From a bacterium (GTDB lineage Bacteria; Desulfobacterota; Deferrisomatia; Deferrisomatales; Deferrisomataceae), in NCBI GenBank assembly GCA_027021615.1, contig JALUTY010000083.1, positions 1-64,000 of the forward strand: a DNA stretch of 64,000 nucleotides. Direction: 5' to 3'. Position 1 is the stretch's first letter. The number at the start of each line of letters is the position of its first letter. The notes beneath the pieces were generated by a model. That model did no database searches. It saw only the letters and a list, made by a program, of their open reading frames with translations, and was not told the DNA's origin. The translations under genes and the position numbers were made by a program. Below are positions 16,467 through 25,172 of the stretch, in pieces.

Positions 16467-19400
16467 CGTACTCGTCCTTCCACACGCCTTCGTCGATCTC
16501 CACGTACCCCAGGGTGTCGCCCGCCTCCACCCGGTCGCGGCGGTGCTTCACCCTCCGCACGAACACCCCCTCCTCCGGGGCAGTGAGCGTCCATGTGGTC
16601 CTGCGCCCCTGCAATACCACCAACGGCTGCCCCTTCTCCACCTCGTCCCCCGGCTCCACCAGCCACTCCGACACCTTGATCCGGTCCCGTTCCTGGCGCT
16701 CCTCCAGCCGCGGCACGAACACCGTTCCGTAGATTCGCCGAAGCTCTGCTTCCGTGGGCGCTCGGCTCGTGTGCCGCGCCTCCACGATCACCGTGCCCGG
16801 TCGCCGACCCGCCCGGAACACCGCCTGCGCCTCCCCGTTCCGGTCCGTCAGCACCGTGTCCGGCCTCACCGCCCCCGTCCCACGCAGCACCTTGAACGCC
16901 ACCGGCACCTCGTGGCTCGGGTTGCCGTGGACGTCGGTCACCCGCACCGAAAGCCCTGTCTCGGTCCGGCCGTCCGCCGGCAGCCGCTCGGCCTCCGCCA
17001 GCAGGTCGACCTTGGCCGGCGCGTCGCTCATCAGTACGATCTGCACCGCCCCTGTCACCCCCCACTCCTCCGCGGATGCCGTAACGGTCACCGTGCCGAT
17101 CGCGGTGCCCGCCCGGTACAGGGCCTCGGCCATCCCTCGCTCGTCCGTGCGGCCTACGCGCAGCACCTTGAGCCGCCCGTTGTCGTTGCCCAGTGCAAAC
17201 CGAACCCGGGCGCCCTTGATGGGATTCCCCTGAAGGTCCCGCAGCACGGCCTTGATCCGGCTCGTGCTCCGGCCGTCCGCCGTGAGCTTTGCCGGCTCCG
17301 CCGTCACTCGCAGCGCTGCCCGGTCCTCAGCCCCCCTCTGGGCCCTCGGGTAGAGCTCGATCGCCACCGTGGAGGCCACGTAGGTGCTCAGCCACCCCAC
17401 CCCCACGTCCCCAGTGGTCAGGTCCTTGGCGATCACGAGCGCCGTCTTCGCCGCAAACCCGGCCGTGTACGTGGCCGTGACCTCCCCGAAAGCGTCCGTC
17501 ACCCCTCCCCAGCGCACCTCCACGTCGTCGGCGTCTTCCAACCGGGCTTCCTTTCCCTCGATCCGGCCCCCGCCCACCACGCCCGTGTACTCGCTGGTGG
17601 TCGACAGGGTGAGCGCCAGCTCGTGCCCCGACACCTTGTTTCCGTTGGCGTTCACCGCCTTGGCCACGACCCGGGTGGTGCTCCTTTGGTCCGCCGGCAA
17701 CAGCGCATCCCGCGCCGTCACCACGAGCCGCACCCGTGTGTCGAACGTGACCGGTCGGCCCGCGGGTCGTGTGGTCTCGTTGCCGGCTTCGTCGGCGAGC
17801 CGCACCACCACCGGCACCTCGGTGCCCTCGTCGTCCCAGTCCACGGTGTAGGTGCCCCGGTAGGTCCCTGGCTCCACCTCGGTCATCGGGACGTCCGCAG
17901 CCACACCCTCGATGGAGAACGAGGCGTACCCTCCCGCCTCCCCCTTCATCGTCACCGTGAGCACGTCCCCCGCCACCAGTTTCCCGCTGAAGCCCGCCAC
18001 CGAGAAGAAGTCGTTGTCCGCCGACGCGATCACCGGCGGGGTCGTGTCGTGCAGGGCGTCCAGGCCCACCACCGCGAGCTCCGGCCCGGCCCGCTCGGCC
18101 GAGCCATAGGCGTCGGCCACGTGCACCACCACCCGGTGCAGCGTCTTGGTCGGGCCCACGTCCCCGCCGGTCACGGTGTAGGTGCCCGTGTACCGGCCCG
18201 TGCGCCCCGCCTCCGGCAGGGGAAGGCCCGCCGCCAGGGTGCCGAGATCCGCCGTCACGGTGGCCCCGCTCTGGCCCGTCACCGTGATCGTTACGGTCTC
18301 GCCGGGCTTCACCGGTTTCCCGAAGGGCTCCACCGTGACCCCGGTGATGGCCGGGCCCTCGCCCGCAACCGCCTCGGCCGAAACGATGTCGCTCGCCTCG
18401 CTTCGGTTTCCCGCCCGGTCCACCGCCACCACGGCGTAACGGTATTCCAGCCCCGCCACCACGGCGGTATCCGTGAACGAGAGCTCCCGCGTGCTCTCGT
18501 AGGGATCGGCGGACAGGTCCGGGTCGGCCCCCTCGCCCCGGTAGATCTCGTAGTGGTCCACGTCGGCCGAGGGGCTCCTCTCCCAAGAGACCGCGATCTC
18601 CCCCGGCCATGGTGAGTCAGCCAGAATCCGGCCGGCCGGCACCGACTCAGGCGCGGCCGTGTCGATCGTGATCCCCGGGCCCTCCAGGCTCGCCGTCTCG
18701 CCCGTGGCCAGGTCGGTCAGGGTGCCGGTGAGGGCGAAGGTGCCGTTCACGCCGTCGGGCACCGCCACCCTGCCCACGTACACTCCGTCGTCCACCTCGG
18801 TCATGGACACCTCGGTGGCCAGCCCCTCGACGGCGAACGTGGCCGTCTTGTCCGCCGTTCCCCGCAGGGTCACACCGATCTCCTGACCCGCCCCGTAAAG
18901 CGCCTTCTCCGCCCCCACCGATGCCACCGAAAGCTCCGCCACGGTCACCGTGACCTCGGGGGGGTACTTGCTCTCCACGTCCCCGCCCTTGCCGTCGCCG
19001 AACACGGCCACGACCGAGTACCGGTAGGTCTTCCCCTGCTCGGCCGTGGGGTCGGTAAAGGTCAGGTCGTACACCCGCTCCGGTGTGAGCTTCTCGAACC
19101 GGCCGTTTCCCTCCCGGCGGTACACGAGGTACCCCTGGTTCACCCCCCGCTTCTCCGGCGGCTCCCATGAGAGGGCCACCCCCTCCGGCCCCACCGACGC
19201 CCGCAGGTTCCGGGGGTCGTACTCCGGCCCGTGCACCGCCGAAACCGGCATCGCCGCCTCCCCCACCGCGATCACGAAGTTGTCCAGCACCGCGTTCGAA
19301 AGGGGAGAGGTGGCCTCTTCGTCCCCGGGGCTCCAGTTGATCCCGAACCGAAGGGTCTTCGCCCGCTCCAGCAGGTCCCCGAAACGGTGCGGCACGTAAC

Positions 19401-20043
19401 GCGGCGGCCGGCCCTCCCGAACCTCCACCTGGTTCGTGACCTGCCGGGGATCCGGATCGATATCTTTTTGCACCGCGTCGTAGAACTTGGGTGCCGTGTC
19501 CTGGAGCCGGCCGTCCACGTACAGCTCGTATCGGCCCGCCGTATCGTCCCACGTGAGCTCCACGTGGATCCACTGCCCCGCCTCCACCGGCTCGTCCAGC
19601 AGGATCCACGGGCTCCACCAGGAGACCCCCTCTTCGTAGTACGGCCCCCCCGTCAGAAACAGCATCGGCCGGGCCGGGTCGAAGTCCGAGCTCCAGTCGA
19701 TCTGCACCAGCAGGAGGTCACGGCCTCCTTCGTCCTGCAGGGAGAACACGCTGCGCTGGTCCCGCTCCAGATCCACGGCCCGGCGCTGAAGATCGAACGC
19801 GATCACCCCTCGGGCGGCGCCCCGTATCGACATCCCCCGCTCCACCCGGACCGGAGAGCGAACCTCGAATGCCATCTCCGGGTAGGACCACCCCTCCCCG
19901 TCCCGCCCCTTCACCGCACCCGCCACCCCCGCCCCCTCGAACCCTTCCCGCACCGCCTCGGAGGCCGACACGGCCTGGGCCAGCGCGAGCAGCCCCAAGA
20001 AAAAAGCCAGCACAACCCCCTTCCTGCGTCCCTGCCCACTCAT
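16447..20043 (-). CDS. Secreted Ig-like (FN3/Big-1) protein with C-terminal biotinyl/lipoyl-like domain, copy 2
   Basis: 1,198 aa, paralogue of the 1,063-aa protein at 4270-7461 and close to it over the C-terminal 800 residues. A signal peptide (about 1-28, ending AVSASEA) is followed by a LamG-like domain with FEGAGVAG and FLTGGPYYEEG. There are two FN3 domains (WEPPEKRGVNQGYLVYRREG and WERSPSADVDHYEIYRGEG), against one in copy 1. Ig-like and Big-1-like domains follow (LPADQRSTTR, LTADGRSTSR, LPADGRTETG). The last 60 residues form the hammerhead-like module, but Arg1148 replaces the lysine seen in copy 1 (VLQGRRTTW against ILEGRKTTW), so this copy cannot be biotinylated or lipoylated at that position. 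Start is the ATG at 20043. It lies 53 nt after the 1,665-aa cytochrome. Probably exported with the cytochrome. Role unknown. Confidence 0.88.
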   Translation of the reverse strand: MSGQGRRKGVVLAFFLGLLALAQAVSASEAVREGFEGAGVAGAVKGRDGEGWSYPEMAFEVRSPVRVERGMSIRGAARGVIAFDLQRRAVDLERDQRSVFSLQDEGGRDLLLVQIDWSSDFDPARPMLFLTGGPYYEEGVSWWSPWILLDEPVEAGQWIHVELTWDDTAGRYELYVDGRLQDTAPKFYDAVQKDIDPDPRQVTNQVEVREGRPPRYVPHRFGDLLERAKTLRFGINWSPGDEEATSPLSNAVLDNFVIAVGEAAMPVSAVHGPEYDPRNLRASVGPEGVALSWEPPEKRGVNQGYLVYRREGNGRFEKLTPERVYDLTFTDPTAEQGKTYRYSVVAVFGDGKGGDVESKYPPEVTVTVAELSVASVGAEKALYGAGQEIGVTLRGTADKTATFAVEGLATEVSMTEVDDGVYVGRVAVPDGVNGTFALTGTLTDLATGETASLEGPGITIDTAAPESVPAGRILADSPWPGEIAVSWERSPSADVDHYEIYRGEGADPDLSADPYESTRELSFTDTAVVAGLEYRYAVVAVDRAGNRSEASDIVSAEAVAGEGPAITGVTVEPFGKPVKPGETVTITVTGQSGATVTADLGTLAAGLPLPEAGRTGRYTGTYTVTGGDVGPTKTLHRVVVHVADAYGSAERAGPELAVVGLDALHDTTPPVIASADNDFFSVAGFSGKLVAGDVLTVTMKGEAGGYASFSIEGVAADVPMTEVEPGTYRGTYTVDWDDEGTEVPVVVRLADEAGNETTRPAGRPVTFDTRVRLVVTARDALLPADQRSTTRVVAKAVNANGNKVSGHELALTLSTTSEYTGVVGGGRIEGKEARLEDADDVEVRWGGVTDAFGEVTATYTAGFAAKTALVIAKDLTTGDVGVGWLSTYVASTVAIELYPRAQRGAEDRAALRVTAEPAKLTADGRSTSRIKAVLRDLQGNPIKGARVRFALGNDNGRLKVLRVGRTDERGMAEALYRAGTAIGTVTVTASAEEWGVTGAVQIVLMSDAPAKVDLLAEAERLPADGRTETGLSVRVTDVHGNPSHEVPVAFKVLRGTGAVRPDTVLTDRNGEAQAVFRAGRRPGTVIVEARHTSRAPTEAELRRIYGTVFVPRLEERQERDRIKVSEWLVEPGDEVEKGQPLVVLQGRRTTWTLTAPEEGVFVRRVKHRRDRVEAGDTLGYVEIDEGVWKDEYVGTLGR

Positions 20044-20096
20044 CGCCTCACTCCCGGGCCCCCCGCCCAGTACGCCTCACCCGCATCGCCTTCCAC

Positions 20097-23000
20097 TCAC
20101 TGCTGCGGCGCCAGCCGGTTCCACCCCGTGCTGCTGCTCTCCTTCCGGTGGCAGTTGTTTGCCTGCTGGATGCTCGGGTTCGAGTTCACCGTGCTCCAGT
20201 TGCTCACGTTCTTGTCCAGGCAGTTCGTGATCAGCAGCGCCGGCAGCCCGGTCGCGTGGGGGCTGTGGCACTTGGAGCACGGAAACTTGTGGGCTGTGGC
20301 GTTCACCCCGTCGTTGCCCACCCCCCCTGCGCCGTACCAGGTGGAGTACTGGGTTCCCTTTGTCGTACTGCCCGGCGTGCCGCCGTACCAACCGGTGTTC
20401 CGGGGCGGCGCGTACTGCCCCCCCGATCTCGCCGGCTTGAACCCGTTGAAGTCGGCCCGAAACGGCCCGTTATTGTCCGCGCCGCTGTTGTTCCCGTACT
20501 CGAACACATTCACCCCGTCCTGATGGGCCATGAAAAGCCAGGTGCTCTGCCCCCGCCGGGCGTCGAACAGGTCGATGCCGTTCACTCCCGTGCCCCCCAG
20601 GGTCGAGTTGGAGTGGCCGTTGGGGCCCCGCCACAGGCTCGAGCCGGTGTAGTAGTCCATGTTGTCCACGTCCGAGCCGTGGCACAGCGTGCACAGCCCG
20701 GCCGCCTCCGCCAGGGTGTCGTAAGCGGGGTCGTCCGTAGGACGGCCGGAGTTGACGTCGATGAAGTACCCGCCCTTGTTGCGCGACGTGGCATCCGCCC
20801 ACAGCCGGGGCACGGCATCGCTGAACTGCCCGTCTCCGCGGGGGCCGCTCGTGGAGAACCGGTTCCCCACGCTCAACGGGCCCGGCCCGCCGGTGGTCGG
20901 ATACGTGTACCCCGCAAGCGGCGGCATGTCCGGGGGGTAGGGGTTCCCCATCCACGTTCCCCGCAGGTGCGGCCGGCCCGACTGGGTGTCGTTCACGGCC
21001 TTGTTGAGGTCGTGCACATCGTGGCAGTACGAGCACCGGATCCCGCTTCGCGGCTCCAGCACCTGGGTGGTGTCCCGAATCACGTTGCCGTTGGTGTCCA
21101 CGTTGTTGGCCACGCTGGAGCCCGGGTTCGAGCCCACGGTAAAGTCCACCGAGTGCACCGATGTGATCCGCCGGCTCAGCCGGTAGCTCGGGTTCGTGTT
21201 CGAGTCGTGCTGATACCCGTCCTTCCGGTACATCCCCTGCGCCGGGTTGTTCGTGTTCACCCAGTACGGCGTCAGCGTGGTCCACGTGTCCGAGTAGAGC
21301 CAGCCGTAGTTGTACGAGCCGGCTGTGTTGCCGTTCACGTCTGGGATCTGCACCACCGGCCAGCTCGTCCCGTTCGTATCCGTGTTGTACCCCCACTCGT
21401 TGATCTGGTCGTTGGTGCCGTGGCAGTTCCAGCAGATCTCCGCCTCGGTCGTGCCGCTCGTCGCCGTGCCGCCCAGGAAGATCCCGCCGTGCTGGGTATA
21501 GTCGATCCCGAGCTGCGTCTGCATGTTCATCGTCGTGCCCGACCCGTTGTCCCGGTTGTTCCAGCTCGTCGGCGGCAGCGGCACCGTCACCGGGCCCGAG
21601 TGGCCCGTGTGGCAGTAGTTGCACTGCGTGTCCCAGTCGGTCCCGGGTCCCAGGCTCTGCGTGCTCACGGTTTTCAGGTGCGATCCGTAAGCCGTGGTCT
21701 TGCCCGTGGCGCTTCCGTCCTCCCACAGCACCTGGGGCGCGTTGGGGTCGGTCGTCCGGTCCGTGCCGTGACACAGCACGCACGAGGCCCCGAACTCCTT
21801 GGTATGCTTGTGGCAGTCGGTGCACCGGGTCGTGCTGTTGTGGCCGTCCCCCGAGGTCGAGGTGTAGTGGGCCGTGCTCGTGTGGCACACCTGGCAGATC
21901 CCGTCGTAGGGGGCTGAGCTCTTGGCGTAGTCGGTGCCGGTGGTGTTGCTCGTGAACACCGGGGTGACCGTAGTGGAGGGAATCCCGTACGTCCCGTCCG
22001 ACACCTGGGTCGCGTCCCGCTGAACCATGTAGATGTTTCCGGTGCCTCCGCTGGTCCGGTCGCCGTGGGGATCGTGGCAGTCCCAGCAGAAAGCTCCGCC
22101 GTCCGTGGTCTGGTCGTGCTTCGCACCGTAGTGATTCGCGTCCACGTCCAGGGTGGAGTTGACGCTCGCGTACCCCGTGCCCGCCCCATCCGGATCGTAG
22201 CCGGCGTCGCCCGAGCTGTGGCACACCAGGCACACGTCGTTCCATCCCCCGTCCTCTGTGGCGCCCCGACCCAGAACGCCCTGGTTCGCCAGCCGAAACG
22301 GGTTCGTGGCCGTTCCGTGGGTCACGCCGAAGTCGTGACAGTAGGCGCACCCTTTGGGGTCCGACGCCGGCCCGGCGAAGGCGGCCGCCGCGTTCCCGGA
22401 CACGTCATAAGTACTCGACGCCTTGCCGTGCCCCGAGTGGCCCCACTCGTCCGAGCTCAGGACCGCGGTGGTGCCGTTGTTGTACGTGAAGTCGTCCACG
22501 TCCGAGGTGCCCAGGTGGCAGTCGGCGCAGCTCAGGGTGCCACCCCAGGTGGCGCTGCCGCCGCCGTGGCACGAGATGCTCGAGCAGCTCGTGGGCACCG
22601 TGAGATCCCCCAGGGTGCTCACCGTGAAACTCACTCCCGCGCCCGTGTCCGGCGCCAGGTCGAAGGTCACGTCCGCGTGCTGGGTCCGATCCGTGATCGT
22701 GGTGCCCGTGGTCGTGGTGGGCTGGTGGCAGGTCTGGCAGCCGTAGTTGGCATGCTTCGGGTGGCTGTTCTTCTTGGTTCCCGCCTCGATCGCGGTGTCG
22801 TTGGCATACGACGGGCCGAAACCGTGGCAGGTGGAGCAGTCCACGGTGGTCGAGTCCCACGAGGCCGAGACCAACGGGGCCGTGTTCGCTCCGTCGAACG
22901 GGTCCGTGCGGTCCAGCCCCTGGCTGTGGCAGTAGGTGTTGGAGCAGGCGCCGTAGCCCGAGCCCACCGCGGTGTCCCCGGCGTAAGCGCTCGTGCTGCC

Positions 23001-25094
23001 CAGCCTGGCCTCACCCGTGTCGAAGGCCACGTCGGCCTGGCCGTCCACGTGGGCCGGGTAGATCACGTTCACCCCGTCGGCCGTGGTGTTCACGTGGCAC
23101 GTGTTGCAGGCAAACGAGTAGCCGCTGGCGTTCCCCGCGTGGGTCGGGTGGGCCAGGCTCCCCGGCGGGGCCGCGGCCGTGGCCCCGTGGCAGGTGCCGC
23201 AGGCCGCGGTGGCCGCGTCGTTCCACACCGGCGTGGTGTCCGTGCCCTGGCTCGCGGCCGGGAACAGGGTGGTGTCGTCGCCGTGGCAGTACAGGGCGGT
23301 GCAGGTGCCGTAGGTGGTGGTGTCGTTGGGTCGGCTCCCCTTGGCCAGGCTGTAGGCGCCGTTGGGGTTTGTGCCGTCGTAGGGCAGGTCGATGTCCACG
23401 TTGTTGCGGATGGTGCCCGGGCTCGTGGACCAGGTGCTGTCGTACTCGGTGCTGTCGTTGACGCCGGTCTCGTTGTGGGCCGTGCCCGAGGCGCCTCCGA
23501 GCTTACCGTGGCATGCCTCGCAGGCGAACCCGGCCGTGTCCACGTGCTTTTGGTGGGCGTTCGTGGCCGGCGGAAACCCGTGACACCCGTCGCACGAGGC
23601 CGCCCCCATCGTGGTCCCCTGTTTCCCGGCCCCTAAGTGCGTGGCGTGACAGCCCGGCCCGGTGGCGCAGGTGGTGTCGGCCAGGGCGCCGCCCTTGTGG
23701 TCGGTCTGCAGATCCGTGGTGAGGGATGTGTGACAGGCCACGTTGTCGCAAGCCCCCGTGGTCACGGCCGGGGTCCCCGCGCCCGGATTGAACCAGTCGC
23801 CGTCGTAGGTATCGCCCGCGCCGTCCGGCGGCGGGGCGCCGATCAGCCCCAGGTCGCCGGGAAGCTGCGTGTCCTCCCCCTGGATCGTGCGGCGGATCAT
23901 CGTGTCGTTCTGGAAGGTCGTGTCCGCGGCCGTGGTTCCGTGCTGGTCGTGACAGTCCATGCAGCCCGCGCTCCGGCCGGTGCTGGGGTCCCCCCCCGAT
24001 GCCGGCGTGGGAGTGTGGGCCGCGTGGCCTTTGTGGCAGGCCCGGCAGTTTCCGTAAAAGTTCGTGCCGAAGGTCGAGGTGCCGGCGGTGGTGTCCAGGG
24101 CCAGGTTCGCCTTCAGCCGCGGGGCCGGCTCGAAGGCGTTGTCGCCGTCCGTGTCGTGTCGGAGCTCGTGGCAGGTGTCGCATCCCCCCAGGATCCGGCC
24201 GTGGCCGTATGCGTAGTAGTTGTCCGTAAGCCCACCGTTCTCGTCCTGGGTGTGGCACACGTCGCACTCGTTCAGGGCCACCGTCTGGTTGGTGGCGGCC
24301 TGGCCGTTGTTCCCCGACGTGTTCTGGATGACCAGCAGGGCCTCCCCGTCCAGGCTGCCGTGGGCCCCATGGCACTTGGTGCAGTAGATCTGGCCCGTGG
24401 CATCGGCGTCGGCGCCTCCCGAGACCACGGCCACGTCGTTCAGGCTCAGCTTGGTGTTGGAGGCCGAGTGCTTCGGCGGGGCGGCGTAACCGTTCAGGCT
24501 TCCGCCGTCGGCGTCGTGGCAGTCGGCGTTCTGGCAGGTCTTGGTGGAGATCTCGGCATCCGTCGTGTCGGCCGGGGCACCCACCAGGGTCGTGTTCACG
24601 GCCAAGAGGGTCTGGGACGCATCCACCCCATGGATGTTAGGGTTGGCCGGGTTGGTGGTGTCGAAGCCGGTGACAGTGTGGCAGTCCAAGCAGTCGAAGG
24701 CCGTCGTGTCCTGGGTGAAGGTGCTCTTTGTCACGTCGATGGGGTGCTTCGATAGGGCCCCCGCCCCGAACAGATGGTCCACCCCCTTCATGCGGTCCCG
24801 CGCGATCCCGGAGGGGTTCGAGGCCGAGCGAAACGCCTCGTGGCAAAACAGGCACCGGATCGTGGGATCGGTACCGGTGATTCCCAGGTCGAACGTCTTC
24901 TGACTCTGCTTGATCAGATGGGTGCCCGGAACGATCTTGGAGGCGCTCACCGCATGGCACTCATAGCACTTCCACCCGGGGGGGTAGTGGGTTGCCCGGC
25001 TCTCTGTCGCCAACCCTCCCACCGCCACGGCAAGCCCCATCACAAACCACCGGATCTTCCGAAGAAACCCCATGGATCCCGCTCTCAAGCCCAT
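20097..25094 (-). CDS. Large multihaem c-type cytochrome, about 32 haem-type motifs
   Basis: 1,665 aa, with a signal peptide (about 1-34, ending TESRA) then THYPPGWKCYECH. I count 26 CXXCH, five CX4CH (CQNADCH, CDNVACH, CTALYCH, CSNTYCH, CSSISCH) and one CX5CH (CATGPGCH), the Geobacter CxxxxCH...CXXCH type. It is a paralogue of the 2,945-aa protein. The first 450 residues align nearly throughout, as do one internal block (NPNGAYSLAKGSRPNDTTTYG) and the C-terminal 450. The larger copy has extra central modules. The ATG at 25094 is preferred over 25073 because GGAGAGGA stands 6 nt upstream. It ends TNCLDKN...NNCHRKE, a Cys pair also present in the larger copy. Presumed exported haem wire in metal or extracellular electron transfer. 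Confidence 0.92.
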   Translation of the reverse strand: MGLRAGSMGFLRKIRWFVMGLAVAVGGLATESRATHYPPGWKCYECHAVSASKIVPGTHLIKQSQKTFDLGITGTDPTIRCLFCHEAFRSASNPSGIARDRMKGVDHLFGAGALSKHPIDVTKSTFTQDTTAFDCLDCHTVTGFDTTNPANPNIHGVDASQTLLAVNTTLVGAPADTTDAEISTKTCQNADCHDADGGSLNGYAAPPKHSASNTKLSLNDVAVVSGGADADATGQIYCTKCHGAHGSLDGEALLVIQNTSGNNGQAATNQTVALNECDVCHTQDENGGLTDNYYAYGHGRILGGCDTCHELRHDTDGDNAFEPAPRLKANLALDTTAGTSTFGTNFYGNCRACHKGHAAHTPTPASGGDPSTGRSAGCMDCHDQHGTTAADTTFQNDTMIRRTIQGEDTQLPGDLGLIGAPPPDGAGDTYDGDWFNPGAGTPAVTTGACDNVACHTSLTTDLQTDHKGGALADTTCATGPGCHATHLGAGKQGTTMGAASCDGCHGFPPATNAHQKHVDTAGFACEACHGKLGGASGTAHNETGVNDSTEYDSTWSTSPGTIRNNVDIDLPYDGTNPNGAYSLAKGSRPNDTTTYGTCTALYCHGDDTTLFPAASQGTDTTPVWNDAATAACGTCHGATAAAPPGSLAHPTHAGNASGYSFACNTCHVNTTADGVNVIYPAHVDGQADVAFDTGEARLGSTSAYAGDTAVGSGYGACSNTYCHSQGLDRTDPFDGANTAPLVSASWDSTTVDCSTCHGFGPSYANDTAIEAGTKKNSHPKHANYGCQTCHQPTTTTGTTITDRTQHADVTFDLAPDTGAGVSFTVSTLGDLTVPTSCSSISCHGGGSATWGGTLSCADCHLGTSDVDDFTYNNGTTAVLSSDEWGHSGHGKASSTYDVSGNAAAAFAGPASDPKGCAYCHDFGVTHGTATNPFRLANQGVLGRGATEDGGWNDVCLVCHSSGDAGYDPDGAGTGYASVNSTLDVDANHYGAKHDQTTDGGAFCWDCHDPHGDRTSGGTGNIYMVQRDATQVSDGTYGIPSTTVTPVFTSNTTGTDYAKSSAPYDGICQVCHTSTAHYTSTSGDGHNSTTRCTDCHKHTKEFGASCVLCHGTDRTTDPNAPQVLWEDGSATGKTTAYGSHLKTVSTQSLGPGTDWDTQCNYCHTGHSGPVTVPLPPTSWNNRDNGSGTTMNMQTQLGIDYTQHGGIFLGGTATSGTTEAEICWNCHGTNDQINEWGYNTDTNGTSWPVVQIPDVNGNTAGSYNYGWLYSDTWTTLTPYWVNTNNPAQGMYRKDGYQHDSNTNPSYRLSRRITSVHSVDFTVGSNPGSSVANNVDTNGNVIRDTTQVLEPRSGIRCSYCHDVHDLNKAVNDTQSGRPHLRGTWMGNPYPPDMPPLAGYTYPTTGGPGPLSVGNRFSTSGPRGDGQFSDAVPRLWADATSRNKGGYFIDVNSGRPTDDPAYDTLAEAAGLCTLCHGSDVDNMDYYTGSSLWRGPNGHSNSTLGGTGVNGIDLFDARRGQSTWLFMAHQDGVNVFEYGNNSGADNNGPFRADFNGFKPARSGGQYAPPRNTGWYGGTPGSTTKGTQYSTWYGAGGVGNDGVNATAHKFPCSKCHSPHATGLPALLITNCLDKNVSNWSTVNSNPSIQQANNCHRKESSSTGWNRLAPQQ

Positions 25095-25172
25095 CGCGAT
25101 TCCTCTCCGCCTACCGCACCCCTATCAGCCTTCCGTGGTGCTGCCACCGAATACCGAGGGGGCCGATTGGGG

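Noticed and set aside
16322-17065. N-terminal extension of the giant cytochrome frame up to 17065
   Set aside because: The extension is a shifted reading of the Ig-domain gene. The signal peptide and ribosome site are at 16321.
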